DNA from: [Clostridium] colinum
GTDB lineage: Bacteria; Bacillota; Clostridia; Lachnospirales; CAG-274
Assembly: GCF_940677205.1 (NCBI RefSeq)
Contig: NZ_OW712331.1
Span: 992,001-1,056,000 of the forward strand
DNA: 64,000 nucleotides
Reading direction: 5' to 3'
Shown here: positions 28,689 through 40,366 of the stretch, piece after piece
Layout of the letters: every line of letters starts with the position of its first letter
Position numbering within the stretch: position 1 is the first letter of the stretch
Program-made: the position numbers and the translations under genes
The notes under the pieces: model-generated
The model's input: the letters and a program-made list of their open reading frames with translations, nothing else
The model's database searches: none
What the model was told of the DNA's origin: nothing

Positions 28689-30167
28689 ATGAACTTAGAA
28701 AAACAAAAGTTAACTCCTATTTTTACTGCTCTATCAAAATATAGAGAAGAAAATATAGTACACTTTGACGTTCCGGGTCATAAAAAAAATAAAGATACTT
28801 TTATTGCTAAAGCTATGGGTGAAGATATAATCTCTTTTGATGCTAACTCTACAAAAGAACTTGATATGCTTTCACATCCTGTTGGAGTAATATTAGAAGC
28901 AGAAGAACTTTTAGCAGAAGCATATGGTGCAGATAATGCATTTATGTTGGTTAACGGTTCTACATTTGGTGTGCAAACAATGATACTTAGTGCTTGTTCA
29001 CCAAAAGATAAAATAATTATACCACGTAATGTTCATAAATCTGTTATTAATGCAATTATTTTATCTGGTGCAACCCCTATATTTATACAACCAGAGATAG
29101 ATTATAATTATGGTATAGCAAATGGTGTTAAAGTAGAAACTGTTAAAGAAACTATTAAAGCACATCCAGATGCTAAAGCTATTTTTATCATAAATCCTAC
29201 CTATTTTGGTGTAGCATCTGACCTTAGAAAAATAATAAAAATATGTCATAGACACAATATAGCAGTATTAGTAGATGAAGCACACGGAGCTCATCTTCCT
29301 TTTCATCCATATCTTCCAGATTGTGCTATGAAGCTTGGTGCAGATATGTCTACTGCTAGTTTACATAAAACAGCAGGGTCTCTTACACAAAGTTCGGCTT
29401 TATTCCATAATGAAGGAATAATAGATATAAATAAAATAAGAGGAACTATAAATCTTATGCAAACAACAAGTGCATCTTATTTATTGTTAGCTAGTATGGA
29501 TATAGCTCGTTCTAATCTTGCTTTAAAAGGTAAAAAAATATTTGCTGAACTATTAAAAAAATGTGCAGAGGCAAAAGCAAAATTGTCTAAAGTTCCTGGA
29601 ATATCTGTTATATCTGAAGATTATATAGATGAAAATGATGAACATGGTATATATGATTTTGATGATACAAAATTTGTTATAAAAGTAAATGAACTAGGTC
29701 TTTCTGGATTTCAAGTTTATAAAATATTAAAAGAAGAATATAATATTCAACTAGAACTTGCAGAAAGCTATGTTGTTTTAGCTGTTGTTGGTATTGGAGA
29801 TACAGATGAAACAATAGACAAGCTTGTATGTGCTTTTGAAGATTTATCTAAAAGATTTTATGGTAAAAAAGAGGCTTTTAAAATAGAAATAGCTAACTTT
29901 TTTGAAAAACCAAAAACAATAGTTTTACCTAGAGATGCTTATTTTTCACCTAAAAGTACTATGTTTATAGATGATGCTTTAGGTCAAGTATGTGGTGAAT
30001 CTATTATGATTTATCCTCCAGGAATTCCTTTAATAATCCCTGGTGAGCTTATAACAGAAAAAATTATTTCTATTTATAAATATTATATGGAACAAAATTG
30101 TGTTGTTATGAACGATGACGAAGAACCTGGAATAATAAAAGTTCTTGGAGAAGAAGAAAACGAATAA
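28689..30167 (+). CDS. speA: Arginine (Orn/Lys/Arg) decarboxylase
   Basis: PLP-dependent decarboxylase of the Bacillus SpeA type (~490 aa, no wing domain). The PLP lysine is K227 in SLHKTAGSLTQSS. Other signatures are FDVPGHKK, VNGSTFG, IIPRNVHKS and the PLP Asp in VDEAHGAHLPF. Substrate is taken as arginine because an agmatinase gene follows in the same operon, giving arginine to agmatine to putrescine. The ATG at 28689 follows AAGGGTG; the GTG at 28677 is inside that site. Confidence 0.88.
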   Translation: MNLEKQKLTPIFTALSKYREENIVHFDVPGHKKNKDTFIAKAMGEDIISFDANSTKELDMLSHPVGVILEAEELLAEAYGADNAFMLVNGSTFGVQTMILSACSPKDKIIIPRNVHKSVINAIILSGATPIFIQPEIDYNYGIANGVKVETVKETIKAHPDAKAIFIINPTYFGVASDLRKIIKICHRHNIAVLVDEAHGAHLPFHPYLPDCAMKLGADMSTASLHKTAGSLTQSSALFHNEGIIDINKIRGTINLMQTTSASYLLLASMDIARSNLALKGKKIFAELLKKCAEAKAKLSKVPGISVISEDYIDENDEHGIYDFDDTKFVIKVNELGLSGFQVYKILKEEYNIQLELAESYVVLAVVGIGDTDETIDKLVCAFEDLSKRFYGKKEAFKIEIANFFEKPKTIVLPRDAYFSPKSTMFIDDALGQVCGESIMIYPPGIPLIIPGELITEKIISIYKYYMEQNCVVMNDDEEPGIIKVLGEEENE

Positions 30168-30189
30168 TTTTTTAGAAAGGATTGAATAT

Positions 30190-31056
30190 ATGGATATAAA
30201 TTTTTTGCCTAAAAAGTTTTTAGGTTGTGATTGTAGCTTTGAAGAGTCCCAAATTATTATTTTTGGTGCTCCATTTGATGGAACAACAACATTTAGACCA
30301 GGAACTAGATTTGCTCCACAAACAATGCGTATGGAATCTATAGGTCTAGAAACATATAGCCCATATTTTGACTTAGATATAGAAGACTATAAAGTAAATG
30401 ATAATGGTGATTTAGACTTACCTTTTGGTTCTACTCAAGGTGCTCTAGATATGATACAAGAACAAGCTAAAAATATATTTAAACATAATAAAAAACCTCT
30501 TATGATAGGTGGTGAACATTTAATATCATTACCTGTTATACAAGAAGCTTTTAATAAATATCCTGATTTACACATTATACATTTTGATGCTCATACAGAT
30601 TTAAGAGAAGAATATCTAGGTGAAAAATTATCACATTCTAGTGTGTTTAAAAGAGTTTGGGATTTTATTGGTGATGATAAAATTTATCAATTTGGTATAA
30701 GAAGTGGTACTAAAGAAGAATTTTATTGGGCTAAACAAGGTCATACTTATATTAATAAATTTAATTTTGACACATTAGATAAAATAGTAGAAAAATTAAA
30801 AAATAAACCAGTGTATTTTTCAATTGATTTAGATGTTTTAGACCCATCTATTATGTCTGGTACTGGTACAACAGAAGCTGGTGGAGTTAGTTTTAATGAG
30901 CTTATAAATGCTATTAAAGAAGTGTCTAAGCTTAATATTGTTGGTGCGGATATAGTGGAACTTTCTCCACATTATGACCATAGCGGTGTTTCTACTGCTG
31001 TTGCTTGTAAAATACTTAGAGAAATGTTATGTGCTATTCTTATAAATTCTAATTAG
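30190..31056 (+). CDS. speB: Agmatinase
   Basis: Mn-dependent ureohydrolase that turns agmatine into putrescine and urea. Metal ligands are visible in GGEHLISLP, HFDAHTDLR and SIDLDVLDPS, with the GADIVELSPHYD segment typical of bacterial agmatinases. 288 aa. The ATG at 30190 follows AGAAAGG with 9-nt spacing; a start at 30145 would run into the preceding gene. 22 bp after speA, so co-transcribed. Confidence 0.9.
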   Translation: MDINFLPKKFLGCDCSFEESQIIIFGAPFDGTTTFRPGTRFAPQTMRMESIGLETYSPYFDLDIEDYKVNDNGDLDLPFGSTQGALDMIQEQAKNIFKHNKKPLMIGGEHLISLPVIQEAFNKYPDLHIIHFDAHTDLREEYLGEKLSHSSVFKRVWDFIGDDKIYQFGIRSGTKEEFYWAKQGHTYINKFNFDTLDKIVEKLKNKPVYFSIDLDVLDPSIMSGTGTTEAGGVSFNELINAIKEVSKLNIVGADIVELSPHYDHSGVSTAVACKILREMLCAILINSN

Positions 31057-31069
31057 TATAGAGGTTTTT

Positions 31070-32077
31070 ATGAAAAATATATTTAAAGTAGTATTATGTT
31101 TAATAATTAGTGGTATAGTCCTTATATTAGCTATGGGAATAGGTAGTGTTTTTATTCCACCTATACACTCTATAAATATTTTACTATATAAAATATTTAA
31201 CTTTAATTTTATTGATATAGATGAAACTTTTTTAGCTATATTATGGAAAATTAGATTTCCTAGAGTATTATTAGCTTTTATCTGTGGAGCTGGTCTTTCA
31301 TTAAGCGGAACTATTATACAATCTTTATTAAAAAATTCACTAGCATCTTCTTATACTTTGGGTGTTTCATCTGGAGCTGCTTTAGGTGCTAGTATATGCA
31401 TACTATTTAAAATATATATTTTTGGTATTTTTTCTATGCAAATCTTTGGTTTTATTTTTGGTATAATAACTGTTTTTATGGCAATTACTATAGCAACAAA
31501 AATGGATAAAACAATGCAAAATAATGCTATTATACTTACTGGTATGGCCTTTTCTTTATTTGCCAATGCTATGTTATCTATTATGATGACATTTGCCAAA
31601 GAGGATTTACAAAGTCTTATTTTTTGGCAAATGGGAAGCTTTTCCATGAAAGATAATATCTATTTATTTGTATTATATCCTGCTATATTTATTGTTTTTA
31701 TTTTAGTTTTTTTTAAGCATAGAGAAATGGATATATTAACATTTGGTGATGAACAAGCTAGTATTAGTGGAGTTGAAGTAAAAAAATTAAAGTTATTTTT
31801 ATTAGCTATGTCATCTTTATTAACTGGATTTATTGTTTCTATTGTTGGTGTTATTGGATTTATTGATTTATTTACACCACATATAACAAGAAAAATATTT
31901 GGGGCTAAGCATAAATATGTTTTGTTTATGTCTCTAATTTTGGGTGGAACTTTTATGGTTTTATGTGATTTAATAGCAAGAACAATTGCATCACCTATTG
32001 AACTACCTGTTGGAGCCATAACATCAGCTATAGGAGCTCCATTTTTTATATATTTATATTTTGATAAAAAAAGATAG
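31070..32077 (+). CDS. FecCD-family ABC permease, orphan
   Basis: Membrane subunit of an iron-siderophore, heme or cobalamin importer. About nine to ten membrane segments with the family motifs WKIRFPRVLLAFICGAGL, SGTIIQSLLKNSLA and FIDLFTPHITRK (contact with the ATPase), and the C-terminal region ELPVGAITSAIGAPFFIYL. 335 aa is normal. No binding protein or ATPase gene is in the window, so it must pair with a distant partner. It starts 13 bp after speB. Confidence 0.88.
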   Translation: MKNIFKVVLCLIISGIVLILAMGIGSVFIPPIHSINILLYKIFNFNFIDIDETFLAILWKIRFPRVLLAFICGAGLSLSGTIIQSLLKNSLASSYTLGVSSGAALGASICILFKIYIFGIFSMQIFGFIFGIITVFMAITIATKMDKTMQNNAIILTGMAFSLFANAMLSIMMTFAKEDLQSLIFWQMGSFSMKDNIYLFVLYPAIFIVFILVFFKHREMDILTFGDEQASISGVEVKKLKLFLLAMSSLLTGFIVSIVGVIGFIDLFTPHITRKIFGAKHKYVLFMSLILGGTFMVLCDLIARTIASPIELPVGAITSAIGAPFFIYLYFDKKR

Positions 32078-32088
32078 AAGTTATATAA

Positions 32089-32115
32089 GGTTGTAGACTT
32101 TGTTTACAATCTTTC
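32089..32115 (+). terminator. Weak terminator after the permease gene
   Basis: GGTTGTA pairs with TACAATC (one G-U pair) around a 9-nt loop, followed by TTTC. Ends the speA-speB-permease operon. Confidence 0.45.
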
Positions 32116-32129
32116 AAAAAAAATAATCT

Positions 32130-32235
32130 TATTAAGTTTTTAAAGTACTGTTGATTTTTTGGCACAAAGGCTTGAATTTCACATAAATCTAGCTTTTTAC
32201 ACAATACGAGATGAAGTCCCGTTTTGTGATTAGAA
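32130..32235. other. Unexplained, less AT-rich block between convergent genes
   Basis: No ORF. It is richer in G+C than the flanking spacer and contains an imperfect stem, ACAATACGAGA with TCCCGTTTTGT at 32197-32223, which pairs better on the minus strand. Could be the end of a lost mobile element or an RNA. Confidence 0.3.
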
Positions 32236-32313
32236 TTTTTATGTAAATTATAAAAATTTTTCTAAAAGATTTTATTTACAATTTGGTTATATTTTAATTT
32301 AAAATTATATAAA

Positions 32314-32364
32314 AAGGTTGTATACATTTAGAGTTAATTTTAACTAAATAATGTATACAACCTT
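32314..32364 (-). terminator. Terminator after SLH protein gene
   Basis: A 14-bp outer stem (AAGGTTGTATACAT and inverse) encloses a second AT stem; TTTTT follows on the minus strand. Confidence 0.8.
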
Positions 32365-32389
32365 ATTTATATTTAAATATTAATTCAAA

Positions 32390-33901
32390 TTAGTCAGGAA
32401 AATTTACTATATTTTCTGTATAATCTACTTGCATATCATATCTCATATAATTTATTAATCTATTAACGATAGCTGCCGCCTCTGCCTTATTAATAAATGA
32501 TTTAGGCTTAAATTTACCGTCTTCATCACCAGATATTATCCCTATTCTATTAGCCGCATATACCTCTCTTTTTGCCCAATTAGCTATATTGCTATCATCT
32601 ACAAAAGGTGTAATAGGTGTTGGGTCTAACCCTAAATGTTCAAGGCCTAAAGCTCTAAGTAAAATTACTATTGCTTCTTGTCTTTCTATTGGGTCATCTA
32701 TAGAGAAACTTCCATTTGTTTCTCCAGCTACAAGTCCTGCCTTATATGCTGCCATAATATATGGATATTCTTTTCTTTCTGGTAAAACGTCTGAAAATGC
32801 AATATCTACTGGAGCTTTTTTATTATTAGATGTAGTGTTATCTTCAATTGGTAACTTAATAGCCTTTACCAACATTTGAGTAAATTGCCCTCTTGTTATA
32901 GCTTCATTAGGTTTATAAAATTTAGGGTCTCCTGTTAATATTTGCATACTAAACATTTTTTTAATGTCCTCTTCTGCAAAATGGCCTTTTAAATAACTTA
33001 CATCTGGTGCTACAAGTTGTTCAAAAGTATTAAAACTAGGTATAGAAATATTACCTGTTGTAGGTGTTTTGTAAGTAAATTGTTGTGGTAAAACATAAAT
33101 ATTATAACTTAAACCACTTTTATTTTGCATAACTTCTTTATAGTTACCTTCAAAGCTTATAGCTGTTGGTTCATTTTTAGAATATTCTAAAGTTTTGTTA
33201 ACAGATACACTAGGTCTTATTTGATATTCCATTTGCCAATCTTTAGTAGATATAGTACAATTCAATCTTTGAGTTTCTGTAGAAGACCAAGCACTATTAT
33301 ATCCATATATAACTCCACTTATGTCTTGAGTTATTTTATCTTCACCAGATGTATATACTGCTCTATGAGATATATCACCTTTATAGTAAGTTACACCTGG
33401 TGTTTTATCTTCTATTATACTTACAGATGACTTTGAAGCCTTATTATCTATAGTATAAGTTTTTCCATCTATTGTTATTGTTTCTGTCCATTTAGAAGTA
33501 TCATAGTCTTTTATTGTTTGATTTTCTTCTTTTCTATAATTAACATTATATTCAATATTTCTATTAACAGTCATACCTTTTGGCGTTGTATCTCCATTTG
33601 CAACTTTATAAGTAACTTTATAGCTACCTTTATCAGCTAAATTAGTAGCTTTAGAGCTTACAGTAATATTACCGCTATATTCTTTAGGTTCGCCAGTTAA
33701 AAATATCATTTCTTTATAAGTAGATTTTAATTCATTTTTTGTATTCTTTTTAGAATTTAACAATTGTTCAGTTGTTCTTGGTAGCTTTCTACCCTCTGTT
33801 ATTCCACCAAAAACTCCAAAATCTAATGGATCACCATAAACATTAGTAGTAAAAATAGACAATCCTATGGTTAAAGCCATTAATCTATTTAATAGTTTCA
33901 T
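32390..33901 (-). CDS. SLH-domain surface protein (503 aa)
   Basis: Exported wall protein. N-terminal signal peptide (MKLLNRLMALTIGLSIFTTN...). The middle (~60-290) is beta-rich with no family I recognise. The C-terminus (~315-500) has three SLH repeats: FYKPNEAITRGQFTQM, AYKAGLVAGETNGSFSIDD and FVDDSNIANWAKREVY with GKFKPKSFINKAEAAAI. SLH triplets bind pyruvylated wall polysaccharide, so the protein is anchored at the surface. It follows another SLH gene, with a hairpin between. Confidence 0.85.
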   Translation of the reverse strand: MKLLNRLMALTIGLSIFTTNVYGDPLDFGVFGGITEGRKLPRTTEQLLNSKKNTKNELKSTYKEMIFLTGEPKEYSGNITVSSKATNLADKGSYKVTYKVANGDTTPKGMTVNRNIEYNVNYRKEENQTIKDYDTSKWTETITIDGKTYTIDNKASKSSVSIIEDKTPGVTYYKGDISHRAVYTSGEDKITQDISGVIYGYNSAWSSTETQRLNCTISTKDWQMEYQIRPSVSVNKTLEYSKNEPTAISFEGNYKEVMQNKSGLSYNIYVLPQQFTYKTPTTGNISIPSFNTFEQLVAPDVSYLKGHFAEEDIKKMFSMQILTGDPKFYKPNEAITRGQFTQMLVKAIKLPIEDNTTSNNKKAPVDIAFSDVLPERKEYPYIMAAYKAGLVAGETNGSFSIDDPIERQEAIVILLRALGLEHLGLDPTPITPFVDDSNIANWAKREVYAANRIGIISGDEDGKFKPKSFINKAEAAAIVNRLINYMRYDMQVDYTENIVNFPD

Positions 33902-33925
33902 TATTATTCCTCCATTAAAATTTCA

Positions 33926-33967
33926 ATATATAGCTATTAATTTTTTAATAAATTAATAGCTATATAT
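33926..33967. terminator. 18-bp hairpin between two SLH genes
   Basis: Perfect inverted repeat centred on AATAGCTATATAT / ATATATAGCTATT with a 6-nt loop. The minus-strand T-tail is poor, so it may be a partial terminator or mRNA-stabilising hairpin. Confidence 0.5.
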
Positions 33968-33978
33968 TTTTTACAATA

Positions 33979-36915
33979 CTAGTTTTCTACAAAAATAATT
34001 ACTGCATCTATTGTCATACCACTTTCTATTTTTGGTAATTGTTGAGTCATTACTCTTAGTTTATCTCCTTTTTGTATGCTATTTACAGATGTTACTTTAT
34101 TATTTTTAACAACAATAGTATTTGGCTTAGTTTTTAAATTTATTGATGCATCTTTAACGCTAATAGCATCCCAAGACTTATTGTCTTTCATATATTTACC
34201 ATCTTTTAATTTTATCGTATCCCCTGTTTCATAAGCAACACCAGACACAAGTTTTGTAGGATATGGAGCATCTATAATGTGCGTTGCTTTATCACCATTA
34301 AATATAATAGTAAATGCTTTATCTATACTAGTATTTGTTGTATATCCAATAAATTGATTTATATTTTTAATACCTTCTTCAGTTATATAAAGTGTTTGTT
34401 CATCTATTGTGAATTTTCTTTCTACTGGACTATATTCCCATTTATCTCCATTTAATTGACTCATAGATTTTACAACAAACCATTTATTATCTTCTATTTG
34501 TTTAACTCTACCTCTAGCTATTGTTACAGAATTTGCTACTGGTGCATCATAAATATCTACAATACCAGCTTTTCCATCACCATTTAAAGATACTCTAGCA
34601 TAATCATTAACACTAATATTGGTAGCCTCTACAAGATTTCCATTTTTTCTAACAATAGTACCTGCATCTGTTTTTATAGTTTTTCCACTTGCTAATGTAA
34701 ATCCACCTACACCATCTACAAATGTAACAACGTCTGGGTTTAACGGTTCATCTCTACCTGTTCTAAATGTTATTTTACTAATAGTGTTACCTGAATAACC
34801 ATTTTCTAATGCAACATAAACTTCACCATTAGCTCTTTTTAATTTAGAATTTACAAAGTCTTTAGAAACTCTATTTCCATTATAATAATACATAATATTT
34901 TTGTTAGATATACTAAGCTTTCTTACTTGTTGATATCCTTCCCAACCAGATTTACCAAGTTTATATGAATTTTGTAAAGATAGTGTTTTTTGAATAGAAT
35001 CAATAGCACCTATTTGACCTTTTAATATATCACCTATTAAATGACCAGAATCTTCTACTAATACCTCTTTAACAGAATCCATTGTTTCACCTGGAGATAA
35101 AATAGCTTCATTTACAAGTAACTTAACATAATCTCCAGCTACTACACTAGATAAATTTATTGGTTTACCACCTTTAGATGTATAAACCCCACTAGGTATA
35201 TCATACCAAGCAGTTTGTCCATTATCAAATTGTACAAGTATTTTTACTATATCAACATTGTTATTTATTTGAGTAACTTTACCTCGTTTCATAATATAAT
35301 TAGGTGAAGCACTTAATTTTTCTATATAAGTTGGGTCATCTTTACGGCTTGTGATAAATACAATATCTCCATCCTCTATTTGGTCTATACTAGTATCCCT
35401 AGGGTCGTATTCAAAATGAGGAAACATTTGGTCTAAATAACCAATACTATCTCCATTTTCATAATATGGTTGTTTTTCCACTTCTATTTGGTCTGCAAAA
35501 TAATTTTTTGTAACTTTTTTACCATTGTTATCTATTATTGTAAGATATCCATATTGTGCATTGTTTTCTATAACAACACCTCTAAGCTCATTTGATAATG
35601 TAGCATCCCCTACATAAGTTATTTTAGTTACAATATTATTTTTAAGCTCTAATTTTACCATACTTCCTATAGGTAAATCTTTTTCTTTTCTTCGTTTACC
35701 TTCCATAACAAGATAATTACCATTATTATCTGTTCCTATTATGCCATCTGCTACATAGTAATTATAAGTTTTGTTTGCATTATCTTTTATTTGTATCATT
35801 CCATTTGCAAAATCTACTTTATTAATCTTACCATTTGCTTCTGTTGTATTTATTGTTTTATCTTTTACACTTAAAAATTTGATAGTTTTGTTAAGATCAT
35901 CTACCAAATATTCTATTTGACTACCTTCCCTAACACTAGCAAGCCCTGTAACAGCACCATTATTATATACTACTGTATCTTTATCTAAAGCTTGTGGTGA
36001 AGAACTACTTTGCATAATATATTTTATAACATCTACTTTACCATCTGCACTTCTTATATATATATTTCTTTCTAATTTAGCTTGCCCTGTTTGAGTTGTT
36101 TGTTCATCTTTTATACCAGCAATTGTTCCAGTTTTTTTAGTAAGACCAACTGCTTCATTATATAAACTATCCATATTACTTAATATTTGTGCCATTTCTG
36201 CTCTAGTTAAAGCACCTTTAGGATTTAGCTTACCATTGTTTCCTTTTAATATACCATTATCTAAAGCTATTTCTATATCTTCTACAAAATCAACTGAAGT
36301 ATTTTGCCAATCTGAAAAGTTATAAATACTTTGTTGACTATTAGAAACTAATGGTTCTACTCTTATACTATTTAAAGACTTTATAATCCAACTAACTACT
36401 TGCTCTCTTGTAGCATTTGCATCTCGCTTAAATGCTCCTTCTGGTAAAGAACTTTGGTTTTGGCTTATAGCTTCATTATATTGTTGATTTGTTATAAGTC
36501 CGTTATTTCTAGCTAAACTTAAATAACCAATTGACCAAATATTTAAAGGATTTTGAGATTGAGCTTGTGCTTTAAGTCTTTGCCCTTCTTCTTGAGCTTG
36601 CTTCTCAAGCCCGCTAACTCTAATTGCAAAAGCTAATGCCTCTTGATTTGAAACATAATTATTAGGCTTATATGTTTTTTCATATCCTTTAACCATATCT
36701 AAAGCCCCTGCTTTTGTTATAGCCTCTTTTGCCCAATAACCATTATAAACATCTGAAAATTTTAAATTGTTTATTAATGCTTTAGCTTCTGTTGTTCCTT
36801 CATATGTGTTGTAAACTGGATCTTTAAATATATTGTTATCTGTAAGTCCAAATATATTTACTGTATTTACAAAACATATAGTAAATATTAAAAAAAACAA
36901 ATTAAACTTTTTCAT
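33979..36915 (-). CDS. SLH-domain surface protein (978 aa)
   Basis: Exported surface protein. Signal peptide MKKFNLFFLIFTICFVNTV; the ATG at 36915 follows GTGAGGT, and the upstream ATG at 36936 would put charged residues before the signal. SLH repeats lie at the N-terminus (about 40-250): FSDVYNGYWAKEAI, then NARNNGLITNQQ-type and LDNGILKGNNGKLNPKG-type units. The remaining ~700 residues are repeated small beta modules with lines such as GKINKVDFANGMIQIKD, a style seen in large clostridial S-layer-associated proteins. Function beyond wall attachment unknown. Upstream of the 503-aa SLH gene, probably co-transcribed. Confidence 0.85.
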   Translation of the reverse strand: MKKFNLFFLIFTICFVNTVNIFGLTDNNIFKDPVYNTYEGTTEAKALINNLKFSDVYNGYWAKEAITKAGALDMVKGYEKTYKPNNYVSNQEALAFAIRVSGLEKQAQEEGQRLKAQAQSQNPLNIWSIGYLSLARNNGLITNQQYNEAISQNQSSLPEGAFKRDANATREQVVSWIIKSLNSIRVEPLVSNSQQSIYNFSDWQNTSVDFVEDIEIALDNGILKGNNGKLNPKGALTRAEMAQILSNMDSLYNEAVGLTKKTGTIAGIKDEQTTQTGQAKLERNIYIRSADGKVDVIKYIMQSSSSPQALDKDTVVYNNGAVTGLASVREGSQIEYLVDDLNKTIKFLSVKDKTINTTEANGKINKVDFANGMIQIKDNANKTYNYYVADGIIGTDNNGNYLVMEGKRRKEKDLPIGSMVKLELKNNIVTKITYVGDATLSNELRGVVIENNAQYGYLTIIDNNGKKVTKNYFADQIEVEKQPYYENGDSIGYLDQMFPHFEYDPRDTSIDQIEDGDIVFITSRKDDPTYIEKLSASPNYIMKRGKVTQINNNVDIVKILVQFDNGQTAWYDIPSGVYTSKGGKPINLSSVVAGDYVKLLVNEAILSPGETMDSVKEVLVEDSGHLIGDILKGQIGAIDSIQKTLSLQNSYKLGKSGWEGYQQVRKLSISNKNIMYYYNGNRVSKDFVNSKLKRANGEVYVALENGYSGNTISKITFRTGRDEPLNPDVVTFVDGVGGFTLASGKTIKTDAGTIVRKNGNLVEATNISVNDYARVSLNGDGKAGIVDIYDAPVANSVTIARGRVKQIEDNKWFVVKSMSQLNGDKWEYSPVERKFTIDEQTLYITEEGIKNINQFIGYTTNTSIDKAFTIIFNGDKATHIIDAPYPTKLVSGVAYETGDTIKLKDGKYMKDNKSWDAISVKDASINLKTKPNTIVVKNNKVTSVNSIQKGDKLRVMTQQLPKIESGMTIDAVIIFVEN

Positions 36916-37114
36916 AAAAACCTCACATTTTTTCATAATAAATATTTTCTTTATATTATATCACGAAATATCTTAATAAAAAAGATTAAAAATGATATTT
37001 TTTAATTAAATTTTTACTAAAAATAAAAAATATTGTAAAATTATTTTATTTTTAGTAAGATATTTGAGAATAATAATTAATTTAATAAATAAATTTTTTA
37101 ATTATATCCTATGT

Positions 37115-37144
37115 TTGACACTTTAATACATTATATGATATACT
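37115..37144 (+). promoter_or_regulatory. Upstream promoter of pyrG
   Basis: TTGACA, 18 bp, TATACT; first of two tandem sigma-A promoters. Confidence 0.6.
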
Positions 37145-37157
37145 ATTTTCATATGTA

Positions 37158-38847
<1,690 letters not shown>

Positions 38848-38890
38848 AATTACATATATTTACAATATTTTAAACTTTGGAGGAAGATAT

Positions 38891-40285
38891 ATGGAAAAAA
38901 ATATGGAAAAAATAGTTGCTCTTGCTAAATCTAGAGGATTTGTATATGCTGGGTCAGAAATATATGGTGGTCTTGCTAATACTTGGGACTATGGTCCTTT
39001 AGGTGTTGAACTTAAAAATAATGTAAAAAAAGCTTGGTGGAGAAAATTTATACAAGAAAGTGAATATAACGTAGGTGTAGATTGTGCAATATTAATGAAT
39101 CCTCAAGTATGGGTAGCATCTGGACATGTAGGAGGATTTAGTGATCCATTAATGGATTGTAAAGAATGTCATGAACGTTTTAGAGCAGATAAAATAATAG
39201 AAGATTATATGGCACAAAATAATATTAGCGGTAATCCTGATGGTATGAACCACCAACAAATGAAAGATTTTATAAACGAGCATAACATAGGTTGCCCTAC
39301 TTGTAATTCTCATAACTTTACAGATATTAGAGAATTTAACTTAATGTTTAAAACTCATGCTGGTGTTACAGAAGATAGCAAAAATGTTGTTTATCTTAGA
39401 CCAGAAACTGCTCAAGGTATATTTGTTAACTTTAAAAATGTTCAAAGAACTACTCGTAAAAAAATACCTTTTGGTATAGGACAAGTAGGTAAATCTTTTA
39501 GAAATGAAATTACACCTGGTAACTTTACATTTAGAACAAGAGAATTTGAACAAATGGAATTAGAATTTTTCTGTAAACCAGGAACAGAAATGGAATGGTT
39601 TAATTATTGGAAAGAATATTGTATGAATTGGTTGAAATCTCTAAACATCAAAGAAGAAAATGTTTGGTTTAGAGACCATGATGAAGAAGAACTTTCTCAT
39701 TATAGTAACGCTACAACTGATATAGAGTATAAATTTCCATTTGGTAAAGGTGAACTTTTGGGAATAGCTTCTAGAACAGATTTTGACCTTAAACAACATA
39801 GCCAACATTCTGGAGATATGTTAGAATATTTTGACCCAACTACTAATGAAAAATATATACCTTACTGTATAGAGCCTTCTTTAGGTGCAGATAGAGTTAC
39901 TCTAGCCTTTTTATGTGAAGCATATGACGAAGAAATACTTACAGATGATAAAGGAAAAGAAGATATTAGAATAGTTTTACGTTTTCATCCAGCTATAGCT
40001 CCTATAAAAGTTGCTATACTACCTTTATCTAAAAAGTTAAATGATGATGCTATAAAAATTTATCATACATTAAGTAAACATTTTAATTGTGAATATGATG
40101 ATGCTGGTAGTATTGGTAAAAGATATAGAAGACAAGATGAAATAGGTACACCTTTCTGTGTTACTTATGATTTTGATAGCGTTGAAGATGGTTGTGTAAC
40201 TATTCGTCATAGAGATTCTATGGAGCAAGAACGTATAAAAATAGATGAATTGTTAGAATATGTTAATAAAAGGCTAGAATTTTAA
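38891..40285 (+). CDS. glyS: Glycyl-tRNA synthetase, alpha2 type
   Basis: Charges tRNA-Gly. This is the single-chain homodimeric type (464 aa), not the two-subunit glyQ/glyS form. Class II motifs: [11 protein letters not shown], motif 2 [19 protein letters not shown], motif 3 SLGADRV. Zn-type Cys pairs are visible in CKECHERF and CPTCNSHNF. The C-terminal anticodon-binding domain carries [13 protein letters not shown] follows TTTGGAGGA. Ends with a strong terminator. Confidence 0.96.
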   Translation: MEKNMEKIVALAKSRGFVYAGSEIYGGLANTWDYGPLGVELKNNVKKAWWRKFIQESEYNVGVDCAILMNPQVWVASGHVGGFSDPLMDCKECHERFRADKIIEDYMAQNNISGNPDGMNHQQMKDFINEHNIGCPTCNSHNFTDIREFNLMFKTHAGVTEDSKNVVYLRPETAQGIFVNFKNVQRTTRKKIPFGIGQVGKSFRNEITPGNFTFRTREFEQMELEFFCKPGTEMEWFNYWKEYCMNWLKSLNIKEENVWFRDHDEEELSHYSNATTDIEYKFPFGKGELLGIASRTDFDLKQHSQHSGDMLEYFDPTTNEKYIPYCIEPSLGADRVTLAFLCEAYDEEILTDDKGKEDIRIVLRFHPAIAPIKVAILPLSKKLNDDAIKIYHTLSKHFNCEYDDAGSIGKRYRRQDEIGTPFCVTYDFDSVEDGCVTIRHRDSMEQERIKIDELLEYVNKRLEF

Positions 40286-40299
40286 TTACTTAAGTTAAT

Positions 40300-40328
40300 A
40301 AAAAGGTATGGTTAAACCATACCTTTTT
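40300..40328 (+). terminator. Terminator after glyS
   Basis: Perfect stem AAAAAGGTATGGT / ACCATACCTTTTT with a 3-nt loop. Confidence 0.92.
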
Positions 40329-40366
40329 AAAAAATATATTAAAATTAGTTTGAAAGGTTGATATTT

